Positions 38,482 through 47,041 of a DNA stretch of 64,000 nucleotides are shown here, in pieces. The stretch spans positions 186,001-250,000 of the forward strand of contig NZ_LZEU01000001.1 in NCBI RefSeq assembly GCF_014490745.1. The letters are read 5' to 3'. A program made the position numbers and the translations under genes. The notes below the pieces were generated by a model, which saw only the letters and a list, made by a program, of their open reading frames with translations, was not told the origin of the DNA and ran no database searches. The DNA comes from Pseudomonas alcaligenes (GTDB lineage: Bacteria; Pseudomonadota; Gammaproteobacteria; Pseudomonadales; Pseudomonadaceae). The first letter of the stretch is position 1, and every line of letters begins with the position of its first letter.

Positions 38482-39330
38482 TCAGTAGGCGATGGAGGCC
38501 AGCGGCAGGTCTTCGACCCGCGGCGGCGGGGCGCGGTAGTCGCCGTCGCCGGTCAGCTCGAACAACAGGTCCTCGCGCAGCTGGTGGAAGTCGTAGCTGC
38601 TGCGGTTGCGCGGGTGTGGCAGGTCGACCTCGACGATGCGCTTGATCCGCCCCGGGCGCGGTGCCATCACCACCACGCGGTCGGCGAGGAAGATCGCCTC
38701 CTCGACATCGTGGGTGACCAGCAGGCTGGTGATGCCGGCGCGCTTGCGGATGGCCAGCAGCTCGTCCTGCATCTGCTGGCGGGTCAGCGCGTCGAGGGCG
38801 CCGAAGGGTTCGTCGAGCAGCAGGATGCGTGGGCTGGCCACCAGGCCGCGGGCGATGGCCACGCGTTGGGCCATGCCGCCGGAGAGCTGGTGCGGGTAGG
38901 CCCGCTGGAAGCCATCCAGGCCGACCAGCTGGATGAATTCCTCGACCCGGCGGAAGCGTTCGGCCTGGGTCAGGTCTTCGTTGACCAGGCCGAGGTTGAT
39001 GTTCTGCTCCACGGTCAGCCAGGGGAACAGGCGGTGCTCCTGGAACACGATGCCGCGCTCGCTGCCGATACCGGCGATGGCCTTGCCGGCGACCTCGATG
39101 CGGCCGTCGAACTGGCGATCCAGGCCGACCAGCAGACGCAGCAGGGTCGACTTGCCGCAGCCGCTGGAGCCGAGGATGGCGATGGACTCGCCCTCGCGGA
39201 TATCCAGGCTGAATTCGCGGATCGCCTCCAGCTCGGCGAAGTGCTTGCTCACTGCGCTGAAACGCACGAGCGGCGGCGCCGGCGGCAGGCCAAGGAGGAT
39301 GCGGGGGTCATGCAGGGTCAGGCTGTTCAT
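38482..39330 (-). CDS. atsC: Sulfate-ester ABC transporter ATPase AtsC
   Basis: A 282-residue ATPase of the nitrate/taurine/sulfonate type. Walker A is ILGSSGCGKSTLLR, the signature is LSGGMAQRVAIARGL, and Walker B is [12 protein letters not shown], with HDVEEA as the switch His. It pairs with the double permease AtsB (4-base overlap) and the binding protein AtsR. It precedes atsA by 53 bases. Confidence 0.93.
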   Translation of the reverse strand: MNSLTLHDPRILLGLPPAPPLVRFSAVSKHFAELEAIREFSLDIREGESIAILGSSGCGKSTLLRLLVGLDRQFDGRIEVAGKAIAGIGSERGIVFQEHRLFPWLTVEQNINLGLVNEDLTQAERFRRVEEFIQLVGLDGFQRAYPHQLSGGMAQRVAIARGLVASPRILLLDEPFGALDALTRQQMQDELLAIRKRAGITSLLVTHDVEEAIFLADRVVVMAPRPGRIKRIVEVDLPHPRNRSSYDFHQLREDLLFELTGDGDYRAPPPRVEDLPLASIAY

Positions 39331-40913
39331 GCGGTTCTCCAGCGCGTGGCGCGCGCTTCGATCAGTTGTCCGAGGCTGTTGAGCAGGGCGCCGGTGATGC
39401 CGATCAGCAGCATCCCGGCCATCACCTGATCCATGCGAAACAGTTGCTGTGCGCCGATCATCAGGCTGGCGATGCCGCCGTCCGAGGGCATGAAGTACTC
39501 GGCGCCGATGGTGCCCAGCCAGGCGAAGATCAGCGCCAGGCGCAGGCCGGCGAATAGCGCCGGGGCGATGCCCGGCAGCACCAGGCGCAGCAGGCGCTGG
39601 CGGCGGTCGAGGCGCAGCACGCGGGCGGCCTCGTCGAGTTGTGGCGAGAGGGCGGCGATGCCGCGCTGGCTGGCGATCAGCAGCGGAAAGAAGGTGGCCA
39701 GGCCGACGAACACCAGCTTGGCCAGTTCACCCAGGCCGAACCAGGCAGTGAGCAGCGGCACCCAGGCGAAGATGGCGACCTGACGCAGCGCCGACAGGGT
39801 CGGGCCGAGCAGCCGTTCGGCCGGGCGCCACAGGCCGAGCAGCACGCCGAGCAGCAGGCCCAGGCTGCCGCCCAGCAGCAGGCCGGCGACGGCGCGGCCC
39901 AGGCTGAGCAGCAGGCCTTTGGCCAGACTGCCGTCGGCCAGGCCCTGCCAGGTGGCCTGCAGCACCGCCAGCGGACTGACGAGGATCTGTGCGTCGACCC
40001 AGTCGGCACTGCAGGTCAGTTGCCACAGGGCAGTCAGTGCCAGTGGCAGGTACCAGGCCTGCAGGCGCTGCCAGCCGCGCCCGGAAGGTACGCGGCGGAA
40101 TTCGGCGGCCGGCGGGTGCGGCCAGTACAGCAGGCGGCCGTCGAGCCACTGGATGCCGCGATCCAGTACCACGCCGAACAGGCCGATGATCAGGATGCAG
40201 ACGAACACTATGTCGAGCATGAACAGCTGGCGACCCCAGACCATCAGGTAGCCGAGGCCTTCGCTGGAGGCCAGCAGTTCCACCGCCAGCAGCGAGGCCC
40301 AGCCAGTGGCCAGGGCCAGGCGCAGGCCGGCCATGAATGAGGGCAGCGCGGCGGGGATGGTCAGCCGCCACAGGCGCAGGTGCAGCGGCAGGCGCAGCAC
40401 GGCGGCGGCCTCGCGCAGGCGCGGCTGGGCGTCGCGCACGCCGACCAGGGTATGGATGGTCACCGGCACTATGATGGCCTTGATCAGCACCACCAGCTTG
40501 AGCGCCTCGCCGATGCCGAACAGCAGCATGAACAGCGGGATCCAGGCCAGGGTGGGAATCTGCGTGAGAGCGGCGAAGCTCGGGTAGACCAGGCGTTCGG
40601 CGCGCGGGCTGGCCCCCAGCAGGCTGCCCAGCAGCACGCCGCTGGCGACCCCGCCGAGCAGGCCCCAGGCCAGGCGCTGCAGGCTGATCGCCAGGTGCTG
40701 CCAGAGCTCGCCGCGGCCCAGCTCCAGCAGGGTCTGCCAGACCAGCGCCGGTGCCGGCAGTACCTGTTCGCTCATCCACTGGTAGTGACTGGCGCCCTGC
40801 CAGAGCAGTAGCAGGGTAAGCGGCAGCAGCCAGGGCAGCAGATGGCCGGCTCCGCGCCGCCAGTGCCAGGCGGGCAGGGAATAGGGCAGGGCAAGGGCGG
40901 GGCTGTGGCTCAT
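39327..40913 (-). CDS. atsB: Sulfate-ester ABC transporter double permease AtsB
   Basis: A 528-residue permease with two tandem binding-protein-dependent transport domains, about 12 transmembrane helices. Two EAA-type loops are visible: LREAAAVLRLPLHLRLWRLTIPAAL in the first half and LDEAARVLRLDRRQRLLRLVLPGIA in the second. Fused double permeases are characteristic of AtsB rather than the single SsuC/TauC type. The start at 40913 has AGGGGG upstream; the in-frame extension to 40979 runs into the promoter. It is divergent from atsR. Confidence 0.92.
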   Translation of the reverse strand: MSHSPALALPYSLPAWHWRRGAGHLLPWLLPLTLLLLWQGASHYQWMSEQVLPAPALVWQTLLELGRGELWQHLAISLQRLAWGLLGGVASGVLLGSLLGASPRAERLVYPSFAALTQIPTLAWIPLFMLLFGIGEALKLVVLIKAIIVPVTIHTLVGVRDAQPRLREAAAVLRLPLHLRLWRLTIPAALPSFMAGLRLALATGWASLLAVELLASSEGLGYLMVWGRQLFMLDIVFVCILIIGLFGVVLDRGIQWLDGRLLYWPHPPAAEFRRVPSGRGWQRLQAWYLPLALTALWQLTCSADWVDAQILVSPLAVLQATWQGLADGSLAKGLLLSLGRAVAGLLLGGSLGLLLGVLLGLWRPAERLLGPTLSALRQVAIFAWVPLLTAWFGLGELAKLVFVGLATFFPLLIASQRGIAALSPQLDEAARVLRLDRRQRLLRLVLPGIAPALFAGLRLALIFAWLGTIGAEYFMPSDGGIASLMIGAQQLFRMDQVMAGMLLIGITGALLNSLGQLIEARATRWRTA

Positions 40914-41220
40914 GTCAGTGGCCCCCTTGTGAATCGCTATAAGCAGATGGTGTAAAAGGCATATAAAAACTCTCATCAATTCTTTTGAGCGATAAGAGAG
41001 GCCATTTAAAGGAGCTCGGCGAGAGCTCGGCCAATGCCTTTGCCGAATATTTTTTATGCCTTTGCTGCATCTGGCCTGGCGGCCGCGTGCCGACTGATTT
41101 AGGTGTTTTGGTTACTAAAAAATAATTTTTTATTATTTATTTCTTATATCTCGGACATGCCTAAGTGCAGCGCCAAGGGATGCCGCGAGCATCCAGCCCT
41201 GCATCAAGGAGCCCCGTGCC
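40914..41220. other. atsBCA / atsR divergent promoter region
   Basis: This 307-base AT-rich gap contains the 37-bp two-box element at 41034-41070, a further single half-site AAAGGCAT at 40955-40962 near the atsB start, a direct repeat of GAGCTCGG around 41013-41030, and a very AT-rich stretch (41105-41150) likely to hold the atsR promoter. No convincing gene lies in it. Confidence 0.6.
41034..41070 (+). promoter_or_regulatory. Two-box operator, copy 1 (ats promoters)
   Basis: ATGCC, 17 bases, ATGCC, 6 bases, GCAT. The right-hand box (ATGC-N7-GCAT) is a dyad with the T-N11-A form bound by LysR proteins; the left box is a half-site repeated exactly 22 bp away, two helical turns. ATGCCTTTGC is present identically in both boxes. 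The same geometry recurs at 44307-44343 and 49288-49324. Confidence 0.65.
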
Positions 41221-42372
41221 ATGAAAAGCCTGTTCGATTCCTTCGTCGTGTTGTTCGCCACACCGGCGCTGATCGGCTTGCTGGCTTACCTGCCACCGCC
41301 CGAGGTGGCCAACAAGGTGAAGTCCGCCGGCATGACTGTCTTTGCGCTGCTCGCCACGCCGGCGCTGCTCGGCCTGCTGGCCTACCTGCCGTCCGCCCAG
41401 GCGGCGGAGCAGCCACAGACCATTCGCATCGCCGTGCCCGACCTCAGCGCCGGTAGTCAGCACAGCGGCGGCGGGGTGGTGGATGTGCTGCGCAGCCAGC
41501 AGATCTTCGAGCAGGAATTCGCCGCCGACGGCATCAAGGTGCAGTGGACTTTCTTCAAGGGCGCCGGCCCGGTGATCAACGAGGCGTTGGCCAACGGCCA
41601 GGTCGACTTCGCCTACCTTGGCGACCTGGCGGCCATCATCGGCAAGGCCAATGGCCTGGATACCCGTGTGCTCAGCGCCTCGGCGCGCAACGTGCGGCTG
41701 TACCTGGGCGTGGTGCCGGGCTCGGCGATCAAGACCCTGGCCGACCTCAAGGGCAAGCGCGTGGCGATCTTCCGCGGCACCGCCAACCAGTTGTCCTTCG
41801 CTGCCGCCCTGGCCAGCCAGGGCCTCAAGGAACGCGACCTGCAGGTGATCAACCTGGACTTCAACGCCGCCAGCGCCGCTCTCGCCGCCAAGCAGATCGA
41901 CGCCACCTGGGGCGCCGGCAACCTGATCGCCCTGCAGCAGCGTGGTCTGGCCGAGCTGCCGCTGAACACCGACGACCTCAAGGGCGTGGGCAGTGTGCAG
42001 GCGGTGCTGCTCGGTACCGGCGCCTTCGTCGACCAGCACCCGGACATCACCGCGCGGCTGCTCAAGGCCCAGCAGAAGGCCGTGCAGTGGCTGCGCAACG
42101 AGGCCAACAAGCAGGCCTACGTGGAGCTGGTCTCCGGCCTGGCCAGCTACCCGCAGGTGCTGATCCAGAGCGATCTGGATAACGCCAGCTTCAGTGCCAT
42201 CTTCGATCCGCGGCTGGATCCGGCCTTCCTCGCCAGGCTGCAGGCAAGCGTCGACCTGGCTGCCGAGCAGCGCCTGATCCGCAAGGGCTTCCAGGTGAGC
42301 ACCTGGAGCCAGCCGCAATTCCTCGATGCCGCCCTGCAGGCCCAGGCCGCCGAGGTACAGGCCCAGCGTTAA
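41221..42372 (+). CDS. atsR: Sulfate-ester-binding periplasmic protein AtsR
   Basis: A 383-residue SsuA/TauA-type binding protein (IRIAVPDLSAGSQHSG, FKGAGPVINEALANGQVDFAYLGDLAAI). The N terminus is odd: the hydrophobic signal segment occurs twice, LFATPALIGLLAYLP at 11-25 and LLATPALLGLLAYLP at 43-57, 32 residues apart, with the cleavage site AQA|AEQ only after the second. An ATG at 41332 would give a single signal peptide but has a poor ribosome site, whereas ATG 41221 has AGGAG 9 bases upstream. It delivers sulfate esters to AtsBC. Confidence 0.9.
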   Translation: MKSLFDSFVVLFATPALIGLLAYLPPPEVANKVKSAGMTVFALLATPALLGLLAYLPSAQAAEQPQTIRIAVPDLSAGSQHSGGGVVDVLRSQQIFEQEFAADGIKVQWTFFKGAGPVINEALANGQVDFAYLGDLAAIIGKANGLDTRVLSASARNVRLYLGVVPGSAIKTLADLKGKRVAIFRGTANQLSFAAALASQGLKERDLQVINLDFNAASAALAAKQIDATWGAGNLIALQQRGLAELPLNTDDLKGVGSVQAVLLGTGAFVDQHPDITARLLKAQQKAVQWLRNEANKQAYVELVSGLASYPQVLIQSDLDNASFSAIFDPRLDPAFLARLQASVDLAAEQRLIRKGFQVSTWSQPQFLDAALQAQAAEVQAQR

Positions 42373-42399
42373 GGGGGGAGTGGACGCGAAGGAACGCAG

Positions 42400-42425
42400 A
42401 CCGCGGCCCAGGCCGCGGTTTTTTT
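42400..42425 (+). terminator. Rho-independent terminator of atsR
   Basis: ACCGCGGCC, loop CA, GGCCGCGGT is followed by a run of T. It is 28 bases after the atsR stop. Confidence 0.9.
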
Positions 42426-42564
42426 ATGCCCGCGCAGACGCCGGCCAGGCAATGCTTCGTTGAACATTTTTTAACCTGTTTTTCACACGAGCCCGCCTAA
42501 GGTGCGCGGGCCGGCTGCCTCCTGCGCCGGACGCCATGCACGTTCCGACTACGGGAGCTACCGG

Positions 42565-43329
42565 ATGAATAAATTGCCGCAAATCACCCTGGCCTTCTGG
42601 GTGATGAAAATCTGTGCCACCACCCTCGGCGAAACCGCCGGCGATCTGCTGTCGATGACCCTCGACGTCGGCTATGCCGTCAGTTCGCTGATCCTCATCG
42701 GCCTGTTCCTGGTCGCCCTCAGCGGCCAGCTGATGAGCCGTCGCTACCTGCCGGCGCTGTACTGGACGGTGATCCTCGCCACCAGCACGGCCGGTACCAC
42801 CATGTCCGACTTCATGGATCGCACCCTGGGCCTGGGCTATGCCAGTGGCTCGGCGATCCTCGTCACCCTGCTGCTGTGCGTGCTCGGGCTGTGGCGCCTG
42901 AGCGAGAAGTCGCTGGCGGTGGACAACATCGTCAGCCGCCGTGGCGAGCTGTTCTACTGGGGCGCGATCCTGGTTTCCAACACCCTGGGCACGGCCCTGG
43001 GCGACTACCTGGCGGACGACTCCGGCCTCGGCTTCGCCGGCGGCGCGCTGCTGATCGGCAGCCTGATCGCCGTGGTGGCGCTGGCCAAGCAGTTCACCCG
43101 CATCTCCAGCGTGGCGTTGTTCTGGATCGCCTTCGTGCTGACCCGCCCGTTCGGCGCGACCCTCGGCGATGTGCTGACCAAGACCCACGAGAAAGGCGGG
43201 CTGGATTTCGGCACCGTGGGCTCCTCGGCGATTCTCGCCGGTGTGCTGGTGGTGCTGGTGTTCTTCGCCATGCGCGCCGAGCGCCGCGAGCAGCCGGACA
43301 ACCGCCTGCAGGGTGCCGATCTGGCCTGA
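42565..43329 (+). CDS. COG4705-like membrane protein with fourfold internal repeat
   Basis: A 254-residue, very hydrophobic protein with about eight transmembrane segments. Four units each carry an aromatic-Trp pair and an Asp exactly 15 residues later: W12/D27, W67/D82, W132/D147 and W187/D202, each Asp in a T-x-G-x3-(G/S)-D type motif. The two halves repeat with a 120-residue offset. Buried acidic residues and internal symmetry suggest a transporter or channel; no function is known to me. The start at 42565 has GGGAG 7 bases upstream. It lies between atsR and the LysR gene. Confidence 0.8.
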   Translation: MNKLPQITLAFWVMKICATTLGETAGDLLSMTLDVGYAVSSLILIGLFLVALSGQLMSRRYLPALYWTVILATSTAGTTMSDFMDRTLGLGYASGSAILVTLLLCVLGLWRLSEKSLAVDNIVSRRGELFYWGAILVSNTLGTALGDYLADDSGLGFAGGALLIGSLIAVVALAKQFTRISSVALFWIAFVLTRPFGATLGDVLTKTHEKGGLDFGTVGSSAILAGVLVVLVFFAMRAERREQPDNRLQGADLA

Positions 43330-43348
43330 GTGCGGTCGTAGGTCAACC

Positions 43349-43376
43349 CAGCGCCCGGACATTTGTCCGGGCGCTG
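43349..43376. terminator. Hairpin between convergent genes
   Basis: CAGCGCCCGGACA and TGTCCGGGCGCTG form a perfect 13-bp stem with a 2-base loop in the 52-base gap between the membrane-protein and LysR stops. The T-tract is short, so it may work as a weak bidirectional terminator. Confidence 0.65.
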
Positions 43377-43381
43377 GCGTT

Positions 43382-44305
43382 TCAGGCCGCCACCGCCTCG
43401 GCCTGGTCGCGATCGAGCTGCACCAGTAGCTCGATCATCGCCCGCGCCGCCGGCGACAGGCGAAAGCCGGTGCGGGTGACGATGCCGCAGCGTGCGCTGA
43501 GGCTGTCCAGGTTGGTCGGCAGGTTGCGCAGGTACAGCTGCACCAGTTCGCCACGGCGCAGCGGTTCATCGATGGCCTCGCGAGTGGCGATGCCGATGGC
43601 GTCGCTACGCCGTACCAGCTCTTCCAGCAGGGCGAAGTGCTCGCACTCCAGCTGCGGGTCGAAGCTGGTCTTGCCGCTGAGATTGGCCAGCAGCTTGCGC
43701 ACGCCCATGGGAATACGCGTGGCGGCCAGCGGGTAGTCGAACAGGTCGTTGGTCGACAGGCTCTCCTTGGCCAGCAGCGGATGCCCGGGGCGGCAGAAGA
43801 ACAGGCCGGGGCGCGGGCGCAGCGCCTGGGTCTGCACGCTGGGGTCGGCCTCGAAGTGGCGGATGTCGGCGATGAAGAACTCGATCTCGTCGCGCCCCAG
43901 ACTGCGGCTCAGGCTCTCCCAGTTGTTCACCTCGAAGCGTGCGCGGATGCGCGGGTAGCGCTGCATGAACTGCAGTAGGGCCTCGGGCACCAGCTTGGCG
44001 GCCAGCGCCGGGCCGCAGCCGAAGCGCAGCTCGCCGGCATCCAGCTTGGTCATCTGGTTGATCTCGTGGGCCAGGTTGCTGGCGCCGCGTACCAGGGTCA
44101 GGGCGTGCTGCAGCACCACCTGGCCTTCCGGCGTGGGACGCAGATCCTTGCTCGCGCGATCCACCAGGACACAGCCCAGTTCATGCTCGAGGCCCTGGAT
44201 GCTGCGGCTGAAGGCCGGCTGGGTAATGCCCATGGCATCGGCTGCGCGGACGAAACTGCGGTGCTCGTGGAGGGCGAGAAAGTAGCGGAGTTGGCGCAGA
44301 TCCAT
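43382..44305 (-). CDS. LysR-family regulator of the sulfate-ester locus (SftR-like)
   Basis: A 307-residue LysR protein: HTH with SFVRAADAMGITQPAFSRSIQGLE (about 17-40) and a full effector domain. It is divergent from the TonB receptor, the position of SftR beside SftP in P. putida S-313, where it controls sulfate-ester genes. The two-box operator begins 2 bases upstream of its start codon, typical of autoregulated LysR genes. It is the best candidate to read the same operator at ats and tonB-exbBD. Confidence 0.88.
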   Translation of the reverse strand: MDLRQLRYFLALHEHRSFVRAADAMGITQPAFSRSIQGLEHELGCVLVDRASKDLRPTPEGQVVLQHALTLVRGASNLAHEINQMTKLDAGELRFGCGPALAAKLVPEALLQFMQRYPRIRARFEVNNWESLSRSLGRDEIEFFIADIRHFEADPSVQTQALRPRPGLFFCRPGHPLLAKESLSTNDLFDYPLAATRIPMGVRKLLANLSGKTSFDPQLECEHFALLEELVRRSDAIGIATREAIDEPLRRGELVQLYLRNLPTNLDSLSARCGIVTRTGFRLSPAARAMIELLVQLDRDQAEAVAA

Positions 44306-44306
44306 G

Positions 44307-44343
44307 ATGCGTTCCCGGCATTGAAAATATAGGTAGAAGGCAT
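44307..44343 (-). promoter_or_regulatory. Two-box operator, copy 2 (LysR / TonB receptor)
   Basis: Read on the minus strand: ATGCC, 17 bases, ATGCC, 6 bases, GCAT, with the central ATATTTT shared with copy 1. The dyad box abuts the LysR start codon and the half-site lies on the side of the TonB-receptor promoter, as in classical LysR-controlled divergent promoters. A TATAAAT -10-like box for the receptor is at 44407-44413. Confidence 0.65.
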
Positions 44344-44460
44344 TTGTGCCGTCCTGGGTGCTGGTTTTAAATGCAGGCTCTTATTCCGTCAATCTAAGTA
44401 AATCAATATAAATAGATCAAAAAGGAATATTGATATGGCCAGCAATCAGGGGGGAGCCCG

Positions 44461-44517
44461 ATGAAACAGCCAGCTGCATCACCCGTTCTGCGTGAGTCCA
44501 TGCGCCGCTGTCGCTGA
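44461..44517 (+). CDS. Candidate leader peptide upstream of the TonB receptor
   Basis: An 18-residue frame, MKQPAASPVL-RESMRRCR, is preceded by GGGGGGAG 4 bases before ATG. It ends 129 bases before the receptor gene. The final codons are Met-Arg-Arg-Cys-Arg. GC-rich dyads follow, including GCCCG-GTTTT-CGGGC near 44606-44620, which could form alternative mRNA structures. A 9-codon frame (ATG 44435) with AAGGA upstream overlaps its start codon. Attenuation by cysteine supply is a hypothesis only. Confidence 0.4.
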   Translation: MKQPAASPVLRESMRRCR

Positions 44518-44646
44518 CCGCGCGCTGAGCCGCCTGCGGCGCGCTCGCCACTTTCCACTAGCGAATTTCACCAGTGCGCCGGGCGCGCGCTGCGGCTCGT
44601 TATCGCCCGGTTTTCGGGCCGGGCCCCCAGAACAGGAACACCACAC

Positions 44647-47004
44647 ATGCCTCATAGCCGAACGCCGCGTATCGCCAGACCTCTGGCTCTGCAACGCCTG
44701 AATACCCCGGAATATGCCCTGACCCTGCTGCTGGCCCTCGGTGGCCTGGCCGCACCGGGTCATGCCTGGGCCGCGGAAGCTGAAACGCCGAGTGCTGAAG
44801 AGGCGGTGGCGCTGGACAAGGTCACTGTCACCGCGCGGCGTCGCGAGGAAGACGTGCAGGACGTGCCGACGCCGATCACCACCCTGAGCGGCGCCACCCT
44901 GGAACAGCAGAAGGTGTACAAGGTGCAGGATCTGCAGCAGGTGCTGCCGAGCGTCAACGTCGCCTTCATCCACGCCCGCCAGTCGAGCATCGCGGTGCGC
45001 GGCATCGGCAACAACCCGGCCAGCGACGGACTGGAAGGCAGCGCCGGGGTGTACCTGGACAACGTCTACCTGGGCCGCCCGGGCATGGCTGTGTTCGACC
45101 TGCTGGACATCGAACAGCTGGAGCTGCTGCGCGGCCCGCAGGGCACCCTGTTCGGCAAGAACACCACCGCCGGCGTGCTCAACATCAGCACGCGCAAACC
45201 GACCTTCACCCCCGAGCGCAGCATCGAGGTGTCCGGTGGCGAGCGTGGTTACTTCCAGGGCAAGGGCACCGTCTCCGGTGGCCTCACCGAGACCCTGGCC
45301 GGGCGCCTGTCGGCCTACCGCACTCGCGACGATGGCTTCATCGACAACACCTACAACGGCGATGACCTCAACGGTGGCGAGCGCGAAGGCGTGCGTGGCC
45401 AGCTGCTGTTCGAACCGAACGACGACTTCAACCTGCGCTGGATCAACGACTACAACGCCGAAGACTCCAGCAACGGCACCATGGTGCTGTACGGCGCGCC
45501 GCAGCGTTACTGGGATCGCGCCGCGCTGGCCGGTGCCGCGCCGCATCGCGACCCGGACGACCACAAGGTCAACATCAACGGCCGCCAGCACGTCAGCGTG
45601 CACCAGGGCGGCAGCTCGGTGGAGGCCAACTGGAACCTCAACGGCGGTTACACCCTGACCTCGATCAGCGCTTACCGCTACTGGCACTTCACCCCGGCCA
45701 ACGATGAAACCCTGAATGTCGCGGCGATCAACAACACCGGGGTGGAAGTCCACGACCGCCAGTTCTCCCAGGAAATCCGGCTGGCCTCGCCCACCGGCGG
45801 CGCCTTCGACTACGTACTGGGCAGCTATATCTTCAACCAGAACCTGGGCAACAAGACCTTCACCGACTACGGCCCGAAAGCCGACCTGTTCCTCACCGGT
45901 GCCAACCCGGGGATCTTCAACAACGTCTACAGCAAGGCCAACGGCAAGGTCGAGACCGACAGCTTCGCGCTGTTCGGCCAGGGCACCTGGCACCTGACCG
46001 ACAAGCTCGACTTCACCGCCGGGGTACGCGGCACCTACGAGGAGAAGCAAGCCAAGGTCGAGCGCTTCGCGCCCGAAGGTGGCGCCGCCCTGCCGCCGGC
46101 GCTGCAGGCAATTCGTAACCGCCAGCTCGGCGCCTACGACTCCGGCGACCTCAACCTGCACAACGCTGCACCGTCCGGCCTGCTCAGCCTCAGCTACAAG
46201 TTCACCGACGACCTACTCGGCTACGCCTCGCTGTCCCATGGCGAGAAGTCCGGCGGGGTCAACCTGGCCGTGGCCAGTGCCCCGACCCTGGGCGCCGACT
46301 CGCTGCTGGTCGGCCCGGAGCGTGCCAACGATGCCGAACTGGGCTTCAAGAGCACCCTGCTGAACAACCGCCTGCTGTTCAACGCCAACATCTTCTGGAC
46401 CGGCATCCACGGCTACCAGGCCACCACCCTGACCACCACTGCCAGCTCGCCGACCCCGGTGTCGGTACTGGCCAACGCCGGCAGCGTGCGTTCACGCGGC
46501 GTCGAGTTCGAAGCAACGGCCCTGCCGATTCGCGGCCTGACCCTCAACGTCAACGGCTCGTACAACGACGTCACCTACCTCAGCTTCGAGAACGCGCCGT
46601 GCCCCGGCGAGGTCAGCACGGTCACCCCGACCGCCACCTGCGACCTGACCGGCGAGCGGGTGGTCGGCGCCTCGAAATGGATCGGCAACCTCAACGGCGA
46701 GTACGCCTGGCAGATCGACAACGGCATCAAGCCCTACATCAACGCCGGCTACTCCTACCGCTCCGAAGCCGAAGGCACGCTGGACAACTCCGACCTGTCG
46801 AAGATCGACGGCTACGGCCTGGTCAACCTGGCCGCCGGTGTGCGCACCGACCTCGGCGACGGCCAGCTGGATACCTCCGTGTGGGTCAAGAACGCCACCG
46901 ACACCGACTACTACCTGAGTGCCTTCGCCTACATCAACGGCGCCTACACCGCCTCCGTGGGCCAGCCGCGCACTGCAGGTGTATCCCTGCGTTACGACTT
47001 CTGA
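44647..47004 (+). CDS. TonB-dependent outer-membrane receptor for sulfate esters (SftP-like)
   Basis: A 785-residue receptor with signal peptide (cleavage near HAWA|AEAE, residue 43), TonB box DKVTVTA at 57-63, plug domain (about 70-180; LLRGPQGTLFGKNTTAG) and a 22-strand type barrel ending in YDF. It precedes the AtsK-type dioxygenase and faces the SftR-like regulator, so it probably imports sulfate esters or related organosulfur compounds. A dedicated TonB-ExbB-ExbD set is encoded 2.5 kb downstream. Confidence 0.9.
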   Translation: MPHSRTPRIARPLALQRLNTPEYALTLLLALGGLAAPGHAWAAEAETPSAEEAVALDKVTVTARRREEDVQDVPTPITTLSGATLEQQKVYKVQDLQQVLPSVNVAFIHARQSSIAVRGIGNNPASDGLEGSAGVYLDNVYLGRPGMAVFDLLDIEQLELLRGPQGTLFGKNTTAGVLNISTRKPTFTPERSIEVSGGERGYFQGKGTVSGGLTETLAGRLSAYRTRDDGFIDNTYNGDDLNGGEREGVRGQLLFEPNDDFNLRWINDYNAEDSSNGTMVLYGAPQRYWDRAALAGAAPHRDPDDHKVNINGRQHVSVHQGGSSVEANWNLNGGYTLTSISAYRYWHFTPANDETLNVAAINNTGVEVHDRQFSQEIRLASPTGGAFDYVLGSYIFNQNLGNKTFTDYGPKADLFLTGANPGIFNNVYSKANGKVETDSFALFGQGTWHLTDKLDFTAGVRGTYEEKQAKVERFAPEGGAALPPALQAIRNRQLGAYDSGDLNLHNAAPSGLLSLSYKFTDDLLGYASLSHGEKSGGVNLAVASAPTLGADSLLVGPERANDAELGFKSTLLNNRLLFNANIFWTGIHGYQATTLTTTASSPTPVSVLANAGSVRSRGVEFEATALPIRGLTLNVNGSYNDVTYLSFENAPCPGEVSTVTPTATCDLTGERVVGASKWIGNLNGEYAWQIDNGIKPYINAGYSYRSEAEGTLDNSDLSKIDGYGLVNLAAGVRTDLGDGQLDTSVWVKNATDTDYYLSAFAYINGAYTASVGQPRTAGVSLRYDF

Positions 47005-47041
47005 CGTGCCGTCACGCAAATCTCAAGCAAGGAGAAATGAC

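Noticed and set aside
41180..41224. 14-codon frame whose stop overlaps the atsR start
   Set aside because: The purine run directly abuts the ATG with no proper spacing, and the peptide has no Cys or other sign of a leader function.
44479..46161. 560-codon open frame opposite the TonB receptor
   Set aside because: Antisense shadow of a receptor with TonB box, plug and barrel motifs.
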